Positions 9,711 to 21,496 of a stretch of DNA of 64,000 nt are shown here, piece by piece. Within the stretch, counting starts at the first letter, position 1. Each line of letters starts with the position of its first letter. The notes below the pieces were generated by a model. The model made no database searches. It was not told the origin of the DNA and saw only the letters and a program-made list of their open reading frames with translations. The position numbers and the translations under genes were made by a program. Source of the stretch: Notolepis coatsorum (Eukaryota; Chordata; Actinopteri; Aulopiformes; Paralepididae). The stretch covers positions 18,462,823-18,526,822 of the forward strand of contig OZ020591.1 of the NCBI GenBank assembly GCA_963971535.1, in the 5' to 3' direction.

Positions 9711-11815
9711 ACTCCATGGCCTTACAGCTGTTTATCTGTGAAGAGGAGGTTCCCCCTGAGCAGCAGGAGAGGAGCCCCAGTCTGGTCCAGGAGGAGCCAG
9801 AGCGCCTACAGATTAAAGAGGAACAGGAGGAACTCTGGATCAGTCAGGAGGGAGAGGAGCTTCCTGTCTCTGTGAAGAGTGAACATGATGAAGAGAAACC
9901 TCAGTCCTCACAGCTCAGCCAAACCCAGGACACAGAGCCCCTCCAGATTAAAGAGGAACAGGAGGAACTCTGGATCAGTCAGGAGGGAGAGGAGCTTCCT
10001 GTCTCTGTGAAGAGTGAACATGATGAAGAGAAACCTCAGTCCTCACAGCTCAGCCAAACCCAGGACACCGAGCCCCTCCAGATTAAAGAGGAACAGGAGG
10101 AACTGTGTCAAGATCTAGAGGAGGCTGATGGCTCCAAGATGACCTTACAACCTATGAAATGTGAAAATGAAGGTGAGAACACTCTGTCCTCACAACTCAG
10201 CCAAAACCGGGACCCAGAGCAGATTAAAGATGAACTACATCAAGGGCTGGAAGAAGCTGATCTCTCCAAGATCACAGTAGACCCAGTGAAATGTGAATAT
10301 GGTCACGAGAACGCTCTGTCCTTCCAGCCTCTTCAAACCCAAAGGGAGAAAAACAGAGAAGCATTCTCTTTGCCCAGCACCTCAACTGAACACATGAAAA
10401 CAGAACCTGAAGGAGAGGACTGTGGAGTAGCAGAACTAGCCAGTAACTTAGATCGAGCTGGTGATTTAGAACCAACTAGAGATAGCCAGCCTCTCTCTTC
10501 AGACTGTTCTGGAACTGAGACTGATGACAGTGATGATGACAGTTCTGGAACTGAGAGTGATGACGGTGATGATGACAGTTCTGGAGCTGAGACTGATGAC
10601 GGTGATGATGACAGTTCTGGAGCTGAGACTGATGATGGCGATGAATGGAAGGAGAGTGGAGGTCCAGGTTTGATGGCAGTAAAACAAAAGAAGACACAGA
10701 AAATACAAACCTTGTCTAACAGGTCTGGGTTCAGCAAGAAGAGAGATCTGAATATGCAAATAGAAAATCATACCGGAGTGAAACCATTTGGTTGTTCAGT
10801 TTGTGGGAAAGGGTTCAGTACGAAGGGAAATCTGAAGAAACACATGATGATTCATACTGGAGAGAAACCATTTGTTTGTTCAGTTTGTGGAAAAGGATTC
10901 AGTAGGAAGGTGTGTCTGAAGAGACACACAAGAACTCATACCGGAGAGAAACCATTTAGTTGTTCCGTTTGTGGGAAAGGGTTCAGTACGAAGGGAGATC
11001 TGAAGAACCACATGAGAACTCACACTGGAGAGAAACCATTTGGTTGTTCAGTTTGTGGGAAAGGGTTCAGTCGGCAAACACATCTGAAGACACACATGAG
11101 AACTCACACTGGAGAGAAACCAACTACAGTTAGTTGTTCAGTTTGTGGGAAAGGGTTCAGTCGGCAAACGAATCTGAAGACACACATGCAAATTCATACT
11201 GGCGAGAAACCATTTGTTTGTTCAGTTTGTGGGAAAGGGTTCAGTCGGCAAACGCATCTGAAGACACACATGCAAATTCATACTGGAGAGAAACCATTTG
11301 TTTGTTCAGTTTGTGGGAAAGGGTTCAGTACAAAGGGAAGTCTGAAGACACACATGATGATTCATACTGGAGTGAAACCATTTAGTTGTTCAGTTTGTGG
11401 GAAAGGGTTCAGGCATAAAGAAACTATGATGATACACACAAGAGGTCATACTGGAGAGAAACCATTTAGTTGTTCAGTTTGTGGGAAAGGGTTCAGTACG
11501 AAGGGAGATCTGAAGAACCACATGAGAACTCACACCGGAGAGAAACCAATTAGTTGTTCAGTTTGTGGGAAAGGGTTCAGTCGGCAAACATATCTGAAGA
11601 CACACATGAGAACTCACACTGGAGAGAAACCAGTTAGTTGTTCCGTTTGTGGGAAAGGGTTCAGTACGAAGGGAGATCTGAAGTCACACATGAGAATTCA
11701 TACTGGAGAGAAACAATTTAGCTGTTCAGTTTGTGAGAAAGCGTTCAGTCGTAAAGGAAATATGAAGATACACACTAGAACTCATACAGGAAAGAAACCA
11801 TTTAGTTCCGTTTAA
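9711..11815 (+). CDS. Fish-type C2H2 zinc-finger protein, 12 fingers (gene 1)
   Basis: A probable nuclear DNA-binding transcription factor or repressor. The exon starts after the acceptor at 9,710; the first in-frame ATG inside it is 9,716, giving about 699 residues. The N-terminal third is acidic: EEEVPPEQQERSPSLVQEE, then two exact-length 45-codon repeats (period 135 bp from 9,811), then a DDDSSGAETDDG-type tandem run (about 10,500-10,640). Twelve C2H2 fingers follow, mostly CSVCGKGF with TGEKPF linkers; a degenerate finger lies before them and a stub (GKKPFSSV) after. One linker has two extra residues (KPTTVSCSVC). Contact positions alternate between STKGDLK and SRQTHLK types. Fish genes of this family normally have an upstream exon, which is not visible here, so the true start is uncertain. 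The mirror paralogue at 36,577-38,781 is frameshifted. Confidence 0.85.
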
Positions 11816-11836
11816 GCTGAGAGTAGACTTGAAAAG

Positions 11837-11842
11837 AATAAA
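11837..11842 (+). promoter_or_regulatory. Polyadenylation signal AATAAA of gene 1
   Basis: AATAAA lies 22 bases past the stop codon and is conserved in the mirror paralogue (36,550-36,555, minus strand). It is a very short 3' untranslated region if used. Confidence 0.55.
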
Positions 11843-11888
11843 GAGAACAGGTCCCCAAACACAGTTTGCAGTATATTAAATAGAAACC

Positions 11889-12375
11889 TCAGGGCGGTCA
11901 GGTGGCATAGCGGAGATTGCGTTCGTCACCAACACCGGAGACGCTGGATTCGCCTGTTCGAATCCAGCTCACAGCTCCGGCGTTGTCACCAGCTTGGCTG
12001 GCCGTTCACACTAATACAATTGGCTGTATTAGAGGGTGGGAAAGCTGGCGGGGTGGGTCCGGGTCGTTGTAAACAGCGACTCCTACAGTTCGGTCGGGGC
12101 GCCTGCTCAGCGCGGATAGGATCTAAGGGGGGTAGTGTGATCCTTCCACACGTTACACCCTCTCAGTGAGAGTCCGCGCTGCCAGGTGAAAAGAAGCGGT
12201 TGATTGGCTAGACGTGTGTCGGAGGAAGCACGTGGTAGCCTACACTCTCCCAGACCGACTGTGGGGAGTAAGTGCGCAGCGACCAGGAAGGGGATTGGGA
12301 ATTGGCATAACGACTAACATTGGGATGGAAGAAAATCGGAGGAAAAAGGAGGGGGAAAAAGATTTAAAAAAAAAA
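11889..12375 (+). mobile_element. tRNA-headed SINE
   Basis: The head has RNA polymerase III box A (TGGCATAGCGG) and box B (GTTCGAATCC), and the body ends in an A-rich tail. It is flanked by AGAAACC at 11,882 and 12,376. The mirror arm has the uninterrupted site AAATAGAAACCCCATG near 36,510, so this insertion postdates the duplication. A relative lies on the minus strand at 22,743-23,172 (shared GGTGAAAAGA and GAGAGTCCGCGCTG). Confidence 0.9.
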
Positions 12376-12539
12376 AGAAACCCCATGTACCTTTTTAGAA
12401 GAAGAACACGCACACATGCGAGATGGGCGACACACAGGAACACTCACACACACATGCACTGATGAAATGTCTCTGCACTTTTCCCATCTTGCACGATCGT
12501 CCTTCCCACCAAGGGCAGCCGGGAGCAGACATGGGCTGT

Positions 12540-12813
12540 GGCGTGGGCCACCAATCCAAGTGCTCCTGTCCATCTTCGTCAGGGACGCAACAGCGTTAGC
12601 GATCTGTTCTTCATGTTTTCCTTTGGGTTTATCTTATCTAGAGGGGAAACCCTTGCGAGCACGGGGAGAACATGCAAACTTCCACAGAAAGGCCCTGGAG
12701 ATACCCCACCTGGGTACCTGGCAACGCGGCAACCTGGTCCCCAAGCGGGAATCGAACCCAGGACCTTCTAGCTGTGAGGCGACAGTGTTGACCACTACTC
12801 CACCGTGCTGCCC
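12540..12813 (-). mobile_element. tRNA-headed SINE, older, shared by both arms
   Basis: Read on the minus strand it begins GGGCAGCACGGTGGAGTAGT and has a box B-like GGTTCGATTCC and the GAGTTTGCATGTTCTCCCCG motif common in fish SINEs. The same SINE at the mirror position (36,104-36,345) shows that it predates the duplication. Confidence 0.85.
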
Positions 12814-12828
12814 AAAAATTCTGTTCCT

Positions 12829-12975
12829 ATACTAAGTAGTATACTCAACAGGAACCCCATGTACTTATACTAAGTAGTATACACAATAGGAACCCCATGT
12901 ACTTATACTAAGTAGTATACCCAATAGGAACACCATGTACTTATACTAAGTAGTATACACAATAGGAATCCTTAA
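12829..12975. repeat. AGTAGTATAC tandem repeat, about 45 bp, four copies
   Basis: Units contain CCCCATGTACTTATACTAAG and TAGTATACACAATAGGAA. The mirror arm (36,005-36,095) has only about two copies, so the number changed after duplication. Confidence 0.85.
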
Positions 12976-13406
12976 GACTTATTTTTGTTTTGTGATTGAT
13001 TTCCGTTTATCTTCATTCATATCAAACAACGATTCTGTACCTCCTTTTTTGATTTAGTCAATAAAATATATCTCATATGCTTATTTTGACTCTTTCATTA
13101 TGAGTGTTATAATTTAAAATGCTGTGTAGCCATTAGGACATGATATTTTACTTAAGTTAAAAGTAGAATACTCTACAGAAAATAGTTGCTAAATGAAATA
13201 AAAAGCTCTATAGACATTAATGTTGAGATTTTCAAATGTATTATTTTGGCACAAACCCGGTGCCATTTAGCTCCATTGTATTGGAGTGACAGCGGACATC
13301 TCTACTGCAGTTATGTCGTGCTCTAGTGGGCTTCGCTCATAAGTAGTTCAAGGTATCAGTCAGAAGACTGAGGTGTGACCGTAACAGTGTATTCCTTCAA
13401 TAACTG

Positions 13407-15320
13407 TTTGTTTTCTTATACAAACAAATTGTCAGATGCAGTCAGGTTCATTCTTATTTTACTAGGTCAGCTGATGATGGACAGATTACCACGTCCAAAA
13501 TCAAATGCTTTAAAGAGGACTGTTGTTTATCGTGCCATCAATCATTGGAATAACTGCCCACTGAACATAAGTAAATTGAATAGTAAAGTGTCTTTCAAAT
13601 ACCACCTGAGAATGCACTACTTAAATATGTGAGCAAAATATTCTGATGTTGATAATGATGTCTACAATGTTTTACTGTTTTTAGATTATCATTGTTAATT
13701 GTGATTGTCATGTATCTCATGTTGTTATGTTTTGTGTTTTCTGTTGTCTTTCTGTGTGGACCCCAGGGCCCTATTCCCTGTACCTGGTTCAACTAAGTCG
13801 ATCAAAAGTCCCATTATCCAGATTCAATTAACCTGATGTTTTAATCCACGCTTTTCCTGTTCCTCTAAGGTGGATTCAGTCTCGTTCATTTGAACCAGAC
13901 TTGAGACTCAGGATAATTGCGCGCGGCCGCCTCAGCTGAAAAGACAGCAGGTGTCGATCGCAGAAATCCTGATTTTCTAACGGCATTGATTGATTGATTG
14001 ATTGATTTAAAACTTTATTTACAGATTACAGAATGGGTACAATACAGTACGGCTCAATAGCCTCGCCGACAAGTTAAATGCATATCTATAGGTTCATTTT
14101 AAGTCCCTCATTACCCCAATAAATCAGATTATATTTCTTTAAATGTGCCTGCTGGCACTAGGCTTAATGGAATGAATAATCAAATGAGATCTTGCTAGCG
14201 AAAATAATTTGTTCAACTCTTTCAGAATAAGGATAAAAACAAGCCCAAATAGTATATCTAATTGATACGAATTATATTATGAGGATATCTGTAGGCCTAT
14301 TGTATGTGCTTATGTATTATTTATGTACTATATAAATATTATACATGGTTCCCAAAGAGAGGCTTGGAGGGAGGCTTGCAGTTACACTATTAATCAGGTT
14401 TTAATCTGTTCATCCATACATGCATTGAATTGATTAACCTTCAGTTTATACCAGTGACACCTCATGTTCATCATCAGATAACAGTGCTTGAAATGCATTT
14501 TCTCAAATTCATTCATCAAAACGTCAAAGGCTCATTCAATTTAGCAAGTCACGTCACGTCATCAAATCCATCAAACAGCGCATCTCCTCATATTTTAAAC
14601 CCAGTTACAATATCACAATAACGTGTGACACTGTCACAGTGACAGTGATACAATTAAACACTCCACAGATTCAGATTCCTCATAATTCATATCCACAATC
14701 CGCGCATAGACGCTTCAGCTTGAATGAAACACAATCCGGGCGCTCCGTTAAGCAAATACACAGCAAAGAATATGAAACTAATCAGAGCCAAATGCCCGAT
14801 AGGTTTCATTCATTAAAAATATCCCTGTGGGATTCACATTTGCAATGATCTGTTTAGTCCGTTATTAAAATAACTGTGTGTCGCGAGCACTGTATCCGTA
14901 TAAATATGACGTGCATAATAGGACAACGTAAATTCATAGGCTGAATATAGCGTTACTGCAGACCTATTATTTTACATTTCAAACGAAGCACAAAAACATA
15001 ATTCAGAATGGTATAATGGGATCTAGACTGTGAGAAATATTTCAGGAAGGGAGCTGGCATTTCTTTGCGAGGGTGTGGCCATGCAGGTTATCCAGCTAAC
15101 TGAACTAAACCCTGCCCTCGACCAGGTTCAAACTTTCTGATCTGTTACCATGGCGATTTAGAAAATCCGACGTCGGGGAACGGAAATGTCTGGCTTAAGT
15201 CAAGCTATGCTGAAAATTATCCGGCTAACTCAGTTAGCCAGGTACGGGGAATAGGGCCCAGGAAGACTAGCTCGCCACTTAGGTGACAGCTAATGGGGAT
15301 CCTTTTAAACAACAATAAAC
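13407..15320 (+). mobile_element. 5'-truncated LINE, split by a DNA element
   Basis: It is flanked by AATAACTG at 13,399-13,406 and 15,321-15,328. The mirror arm has a single AATAACTG (35,590 region), so this is a post-duplication insertion. It encodes the last residues of a LINE protein (ALKRTVVYRAINHWNNCP, then VSFKYHLRMHYLN; stop at 13,632). Its 3' end is the familiar fish form GGACCCCAGGAAGACTAG ... GCTAATGGGGATCC with an A-rich tail. The interruption at 13,768-15,257 is separate. Confidence 0.85.
13768..15257 (+). mobile_element. CCWGG-site DNA element, copy 1
   Basis: The ends are inverted (GCCCTATTCCCTGTACCTGG, and GCCCTATTCCCCGTACCTGG read from the right), flanked by CCAGG on both sides, inside the LINE's CCCCAGGAAGAC motif. 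The right part repeats the AACTGAGTTAGCCGGATAAT motif. Near the left end (about 13,985-14,070) it carries a reversed LINE tail (GATTGATTGATT, ACAGAATGGGTACAATACAG). No long reading frame is present. The superfamily is not clear to me: TSDs of 5 bp do not fit hAT (8), TTAA or Harbinger (3). Confidence 0.75.
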
Positions 15321-15464
15321 AATAACTGGTGGCGCCAGAGAGCATCTGACAAAACCTCACAGCCTGTTTCACCACAGAACTGGTGGGTCACGTGCTTGAA
15401 GCTCTGATCCCAGGAAGACTTCCGTGTTCAATGTTGAAAGACGAACACATCACATTGGACCTGG

Positions 15465-17061
15465 CCCTGTTCCCCGTACCTGGATAACTGAGTTAGCCGG
15501 ATAATTTCCAGTCAAGTCTGACTTAAGCCGGACCTTCCCATTCCCCGACGCGCGATTGTCTAAATCACCATGACAACAGATCAAAATGTTTGAGCCTGGT
15601 CGGGAGCAGGGTTAACTTCAGTTAGCCGGATGAACCATGGCCACGCCCCCGCAAAGAAATGACAGCTCGCTTCCTGAAATGATTCTCAGTCTAGGATCTG
15701 CATTATACCATTCTGAATTACGTTTCTGTGCTTCGTTTTCCTAGAGGGGGCTTTTGAAATGTATAATAATAGAACTAAATGCTGATAATAAATCATATTG
15801 AGCCTATAGATTTACTTTGTCCTAAATAAAATAATGCACGTCATATACGGCGCTCGGAGTCGCAATACACGCTGCATGTGGTTATTTTAATAACGGCGCA
15901 TTGCAAATGTGAATCCCGCGGGGATATTTTTAATGAATGAAACCTATCGGCCGTTTGGCTCTGATTAGTTTCATATATTCTCCGCTGTAGATTTGCTTAA
16001 CGGAGCGCCCGGGATTGTGTTTCATTCAAGCATAAAATTGAAGTGTCTATGCGGGGATTGTGGTTTTTGTGTGATATTGTAACTGGGATTAAAATGTCTG
16101 ATGAGATGCGCTGTTTGACGGATTTGAGAAATTGAATGAGCCGTTGACGTCACATTAATGCATTTGAGAATAAAGAGATAAAACTTCATTCAAAAGAAAA
16201 GATATTCTAAACACGGGTCTCTCGTCTATTAATGGATAAACAATGAATGTATCCCGTCTGGCACAGTGGCGCAGCGGTAGTGCTCAATCCTGGCAACCGG
16301 GCGACCGGTGTTCGAAACCCCGCGTTTCCAATATAATTTTTTGGAATATAATATTAATGATTATACGCAAAAGTAGCCTAGTTTTAAGTTAAAATATTAT
16401 AAATCTACATGCATTGAGGATGTCATTCTTTATATAGCTCTCAACGTGCACCAAATTGAATTATTCCTACATTGCAAAAAGAAGGAAAAGACTAGGATTC
16501 GAACCCGGGCCGTCTGCGTGAAAGTCAAAAGCAGAAACCGTTACACCACAGTGCAGATAAGTAAAAGATCCAAAAGATCCACCATACATCAATCAATGGG
16601 TAAGAGAGCCGTATCCTTATTCTGTATAACAGTTTAACTAATTATTTTCGCTAGCAAGATCTCATTTGATTATTCAATCCATAAACCTACTGCCAGCAGG
16701 CAAGTTTAAAGAAATATAATCTGATTGATTGAGGTAATGAGGGACTTAAAATTAGCCTATAGATAACGCATTTAACTTGTCGGCGAGGCGATTGAGCCGT
16801 ACTGCAATCTGTTAATAAAGTTTTAAATCAATTAATCAATCAATGCCGTTAGAAAATCAGGATCTCTGCTATCGATACGTGCTGGCTTTTCAACTGAAGC
16901 GGCCGCGCGCACTTATCCTGGGTCTCAAGTCTGGTTCGAGTTAACGAGACTGAATCCACCTTCGAGGAACAGGAAAATCCCGGCTTCAAACATCGGGTTA
17001 ACTGAATCTGGATAATGGGACTCTTGATCGACTTAGTTGAACCAGGTACGGGGAATAGGGC
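15465..17061 (-). mobile_element. CCWGG-site DNA element, copy 2, inverted
   Basis: The same element as at 13,768-15,257 in opposite orientation: its right end reads like the left end of copy 1, including the GCGGCCGCGCGC stretch and the LINE tail near 16,790-16,845. It is flanked by CCTGG (15,460-15,464 and 17,062-17,066). The mirror arm has the single site GGACCTGGACTTC, proving the insertion. The centre differs from copy 1 and holds two tRNA-like promoter modules. Confidence 0.8.
16258..16326 (+). other. tRNA-like Pol III promoter module inside copy 2
   Basis: Box A-like TGGCGCAGCGG and box B-like GTTCGAAAC are correctly spaced, but acceptor and T-stem pairing fails, so this is not a tRNA gene. 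A second module on the minus strand at 16,490-16,555 has TGGTGTAACGG and GGTTCGAATCC, again without a proper acceptor stem. They are probably SINE heads inserted into, or carried by, the DNA element. Confidence 0.5.
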
Positions 17062-17132
17062 CCTGGACTTCAATTTAAAAACAGAAACTGACTTCCATAA
17101 TGTTATTACTGTATATATTATATATTATGTTG

Positions 17133-18266
17133 TAGTGTTGTCAAAAATATCGAAGTATCGATACATATCGATACTGAATATTTAAAACGGCTTCGATACT
17201 CATTTCCCGAAGTACCGATACTTTCTGCAGTATCGGTACCAGCTGCCAGCTGGCTTGCTCCCGCAAGTTGTTGACAGACAGACGCGCTGCCAGAGCGCCC
17301 TTCCGCCTCCTCCTCCTCCTCGCTCAGAGCAACAGACACAAGCTGCTACAGCCTCCTCCCCCCTCACAGCCGGGCAGCGCAGCCCTGTCTTCAGTTTGTA
17401 AACAACGCTATTATTAGCTAACGTTAGCTGTCGTGGCTATCGTTCTGGGAGCTAACGTTAGTAGTACTAGGCTGGTGCGGGCTAACTGGCTATTGTTCTG
17501 GCAGCTAACGTTAGTAGTACTAGGCTGGTGCGGGCTAACTGGCTATCGTTCTGGGAGCTAATGTTAGTAGTACTAGGCTGGTGCGGGCTAACTGGCTATC
17601 GCTCTGGCAGCTAACGTTAGTAGTACTAGGCTGGTGCGGGCTAACTGGCTATCGTTCTGGCAGCTAACGTTAGTAGTACTAGGCTGGTGCGGGCTAACTG
17701 GCTATCGTTCTGGGAGCTAATGTTAGTAGTACTAGGCTGGTGCGGGCTAACTGGCTATCGTTCTGGGAGCTAACGTTAGTAGTACTAGGCTGGTGCGGGC
17801 TAACTGGCTATCGTTCTGGGAGCTAATGTTAGTAGTACTAGGCTGGTGCGGGCTAACTGGCTATCGTTCTGGGAGCTAACGTTAGTAGTACTAGGCTGGT
17901 GCAGCCTAACTGGCTATCGTTCCGTGATTTGTTTACTTGGTAACACGGGTTGCTAAGGAATTTAGGTTCGAGGTTGAAGAAAGTGCACTTTAGCTGTCGT
18001 TCCTCCGTTAGCTTAATGCTAGCTAGCTGGCCACCTATTACTTCATGGAAACAGAGTAACGTCAAGCCGAGCCCACTACACCAGTACACACATGAACTCG
18101 ACACAACTACCCCGTTTCCAACGTTCGGTCGAGCGGAGCCGGAGCCCATCCTACACCAGTACACACATGAACTCGACACAACGTTACCCCGCCTCCATGA
18201 AGTGTCTAATTAGCAGCAATGTTGTTGAAAATGTACCGTTAATAAATGCTCCGAGCATAGCTCCGG

Positions 18267-18304
<38 letters not shown>

Positions 18305-18615
18305 GTCATAACTAGAAAGGTGCGCTCAGTAGACCTAAAATCTCTAGCAGCCACTCTCTCTTTCTCTCTCTCTCTCTGATCTAAAGATAAACAAAGGGTT
18401 TTAAAAGTGTATTTATCTTCTCGTATAGTACCAGAGAGAAGCTGAGGAGAATCAACCAGCAACAAAAGCAAAATTTGTTAAAAAAAAAAATTATTATTAT
18501 AATAAAAAAACAATTATTATAATTTTTTTTTTTTTTGGTATTGAAAGTATCGAAAGTATCGATACTTTTCAAGGTATCGTATCGAAGTCGAAATTCCAGT
18601 ATCGTGACAACACTA
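17133..18615. mobile_element. hAT-type non-autonomous element with internal minisatellite
   Basis: The ends TAGTGTTGTCA are inverted, flanked by the 8-bp duplication TTATGTTG (17,125-17,132 and 18,616-18,623). The mirror arm has one TTATGTTG, so this is a post-duplication insertion. Both subterminal regions carry ATCGATAC motifs. The interior holds a 60-bp-period minisatellite and CT repeats. There is no transposase. Confidence 0.85.
17405..17930. repeat. Minisatellite GCTAACGTTAGTAGTACTAG, about nine units
   Basis: The repeated unit is about 58-60 bp: GCTAACGTTAGTAGTACTAG, GCTGGTGCGGGCTAACTGGC, TATCGTTCTGGGA. Units vary only at a few positions (GGGA/GGCA, AACG/AATG). The same array followed by the same 60-bp flank (CGTGATTTGTTTACTTGG ...) appears at 25,915-26,220 inside a different hAT element. 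Confidence 0.9.
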
Positions 18616-19572
18616 TTATGTTGTATGTATCAATGTTGTAGTATGTGGCTGCAATATTATCATTCATTGATAATTGTTCCACGCTAACAATTAGGGATTG
18701 GAAATGTAGCAGCCAGAATAGTAATTTTGTGTTCATGAAGATTTTATATTCATTTATTCTCATTTACATTATTGAATTGAAATATTTACACTAATCTAAT
18801 TTGATTTAATATAAAGATTGAGTTTTTGTTCATATTACCGATGGCTATATTATATATAATATGGCCATATTATTAATTTGTGAGAAATATCTTAATGTTG
18901 TGGGTTTAACCTATTAGCCCCTCTCCCCGTAATATAAGGAACGGGAAGTGATTTGTCAGTAAGAGTTTAGAGACGTAACCTAGGCAGAAAAATAATGGTT
19001 TAATTTAAAACAAGTGTCTCATTCTCTGTTGCTACTTTACTGTTAGTTGGACTACCATTCCCCCACATAGAGATGAATGTTGGTTTAGTGCCTACACTAT
19101 ATAATATAATAATTATCTCCATCAGGTCGGTTCTGTCCACCTGTCTATCTCTGTCCGTAGCTAACCTCACAATAGGGCAGTTTTGGACAAGTATTTTAGG
19201 TTAATTCATTTCAATCATTGAAATGCATATTCAGTATGAAGTTACAGCTTTTCACCACAAGAGGGTGATATTATACAGGTTCGCTGGTAATCAGCTCTCT
19301 GGCACCTGTTAACAATATATAGACATGCCATAGTGAACCTATTGTCATTGCATGCATTACAAATATTTATGAATTAATTATTGACCATTGCAATAAGCCC
19401 TGCCCCTTTCATATCTCATGAACCGTTCATTGTACAGACTTGTGTGAGGGGTTAATGAGTGGTGGGGGCTTCCCCTGGAAGGTTGGTGGTAGCGTTCAAA
19501 ATGGGCGTAAAAGCTGTTCAGCTCATCCGGTAGGGAGGCAGCAATGTTAGCTGTGCTGTTGGGTTTCGTGTT

Positions 19573-21492
19573 AGTTTATTCAAGTTTCAAGTTTCTTTAA
19601 TAGTTGTCATACAGAAGTACAGAATACTTTCATACAAAATGCTTCTTACTGTTACGCTCCAGAGACTGTGCTAGACAAGATAGTATCAAATAACATAGTA
19701 TAGCATGTAATTTAGAAGAAGAAAATGAGGTCACAGTGTTCGGTATAGACATATGTACAATGTTCTGAGTTACCATATAATATACAATACTATGCAGTGT
19801 ACTAATGTACAGCACTATATAGTGCAAAGCAGAAATGGGATGAGGTACAATTTAGGTACAATTTACAGTAAGGTGTACGAGTTGTAGTGCAATCCTTCAT
19901 CAATAAATATAAAGTGTGGGGAGTGGGTGCTACAGTGTGTTTGTTTAAAGTGGGTGTGTGCTATAAAGTGTGTGGAGTGGGTGCTACAGTGTGTTTGTTT
20001 AAAGTGAGTGTGTGCGTGTGAATGTGTGTGCTATGTGCGTTTGGTGGTTGTTGTTGTGTAGTGTTCATTGTTCGTTTAGCAGCCTGATGGCCTGGGGATA
20101 GAAGCTTCTTCTGAGTCTTTCTGTGCTCGCCTTGAGACTCCGGTATCGCTTGCCTGACCGCAGCAGTTCAAAGAGGCAGTTGTTCGGGTGACTGGAGTCT
20201 TTAATGATTCTCTTAGCCTTGCCCTTGCAACGCTTGTTGTAAATGTTCTGGAGGGTGGGGAGCCCCCCTCCAATTGTGCGTTCGGCTGAACGTGTCACTC
20301 TTTGTAGTCTGCTTCGGTCTTGTGCAGTGCTATTCCCAAACCAGGAGGTGATGTTGCCAGTCAGGATGCTCTCTATTGTACATGAGTAGAAGTTCTTAAG
20401 GATCTTCTGACTGACTTGGAACTTCCTTAGGCGCCTGAGGAAGTAGAGGCGTTGTCGTGCCTTCTTCACAACACTGTCAATGTGTGTGGTCCATGTCAAG
20501 TCCTCGGATATGTAGGCTCCGAGGTACTTAAAGCTGTTGACTCTCTCAACCGGTGCCCCGTCGATGCTGAGGGGGCTGTAGTCCTTGACCCCCGACCTCC
20601 TGAAGTCCACAATCATCTCCTTTGTTTTGCTGACGTTCAGGGAGAGGCTGTTTTCCTGGCACCATCCCGCCAGGACCTTGACCTCTTCCAGGTAGGCCCT
20701 CTCGTCGTTGGCAGAGATCAGGCCCACCACCACTGTGTTGTCAGCAAATTTGTTGATTGTATTGCTACTCCGCTGAGCCACACAGTCGTGTGTGTACAGG
20801 GAGTAGAGGAGGGGACTCAGAACACAGCCCTGGGGGGCCCCTATGTTGAGGGTGATGGATGAGGAGGTGCAGTTGCCTGCTCTCACCACCTGGGGTTTGC
20901 CAGTCAGGAAGTCCAAGACCCACTGGCAGAGGTCATAGTTCAAGCCCAGGTCCCTGAGCTTGGCTATGAGTATGGAGGGGACTATGGTATTGAATGCCGA
21001 GCTGTAGTCGATGAATAGCATTCTCACATAGTTCCCCTGCCTCTTGTCCAGGTGTGATGCTGCTGTGTGCAGCACATGGGCTATGGCGTCCTCCGTGGAC
21101 CTGTTGGGGCGGTATGCAAATTGCAGGGGGTCCATGTTGATGGGGAGGGAGGAGCAGATGTAGCCCTTTACTAGCTTCTCAAAGCACTTCATGGCTATGG
21201 AGGTGAGAGCTACAGGGCGGTAGTCGTTGAGGCAAGCAGGCTTGGATTTTTTGGGTACAGGGATAATAGTGGACTTCTTCAGGCAGGTGGGGATGACAGC
21301 CTGTTCTAAGGACAGGTTAAATATGTCAGTGAATACTGGGGCCAGTTGGTCGGCACAGACTTTTAGGACGCGGCCGGGGATGCCGTCCGGACCTGCTGCC
21401 TTCCTGATATTCACTTTTTTAAAGGTCCGCCTCACCTCATGCTCTAAGGTCCGATATTGTGTGTAGTCCCGGCCACACGCCACGCGGGTCAT
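19573..21492 (-). mobile_element. Rex1/CR1-type LINE, 5'-truncated, disabled
   Basis: Minus-strand frame 21,492-20,065 (475 codons) encodes a non-LTR reverse transcriptase. Visible motifs are [22 protein letters not shown], the catalytic block [31 protein letters not shown], and the C-terminal [12 protein letters not shown] and [11 protein letters not shown]. The second catalytic motif reads FADN where active enzymes have FADD, so the enzyme should be dead. The endonuclease region is missing. The 3' region (20,064-19,573) holds GTGTGT-rich imperfect repeats and ends in a GAAACTTGAAACTTGAA-type tail. The mirror arm keeps only the two edges of this LINE (joined near 32,905), so the body was deleted there. 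Confidence 0.85.
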
Positions 21493-21496
21493 AGCT

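Noticed and set aside
10272-10771. Minus-strand frames opposite the acidic region of gene 1
   Set aside because: They are antisense shadows of the tandem DDDSSGAETDDG codons, and appear likewise opposite gene 2.
16490-16555. Possible tRNA gene (minus strand)
   Set aside because: Box A and B motifs fit, but acceptor and T stems do not pair, so it is a SINE-like head.
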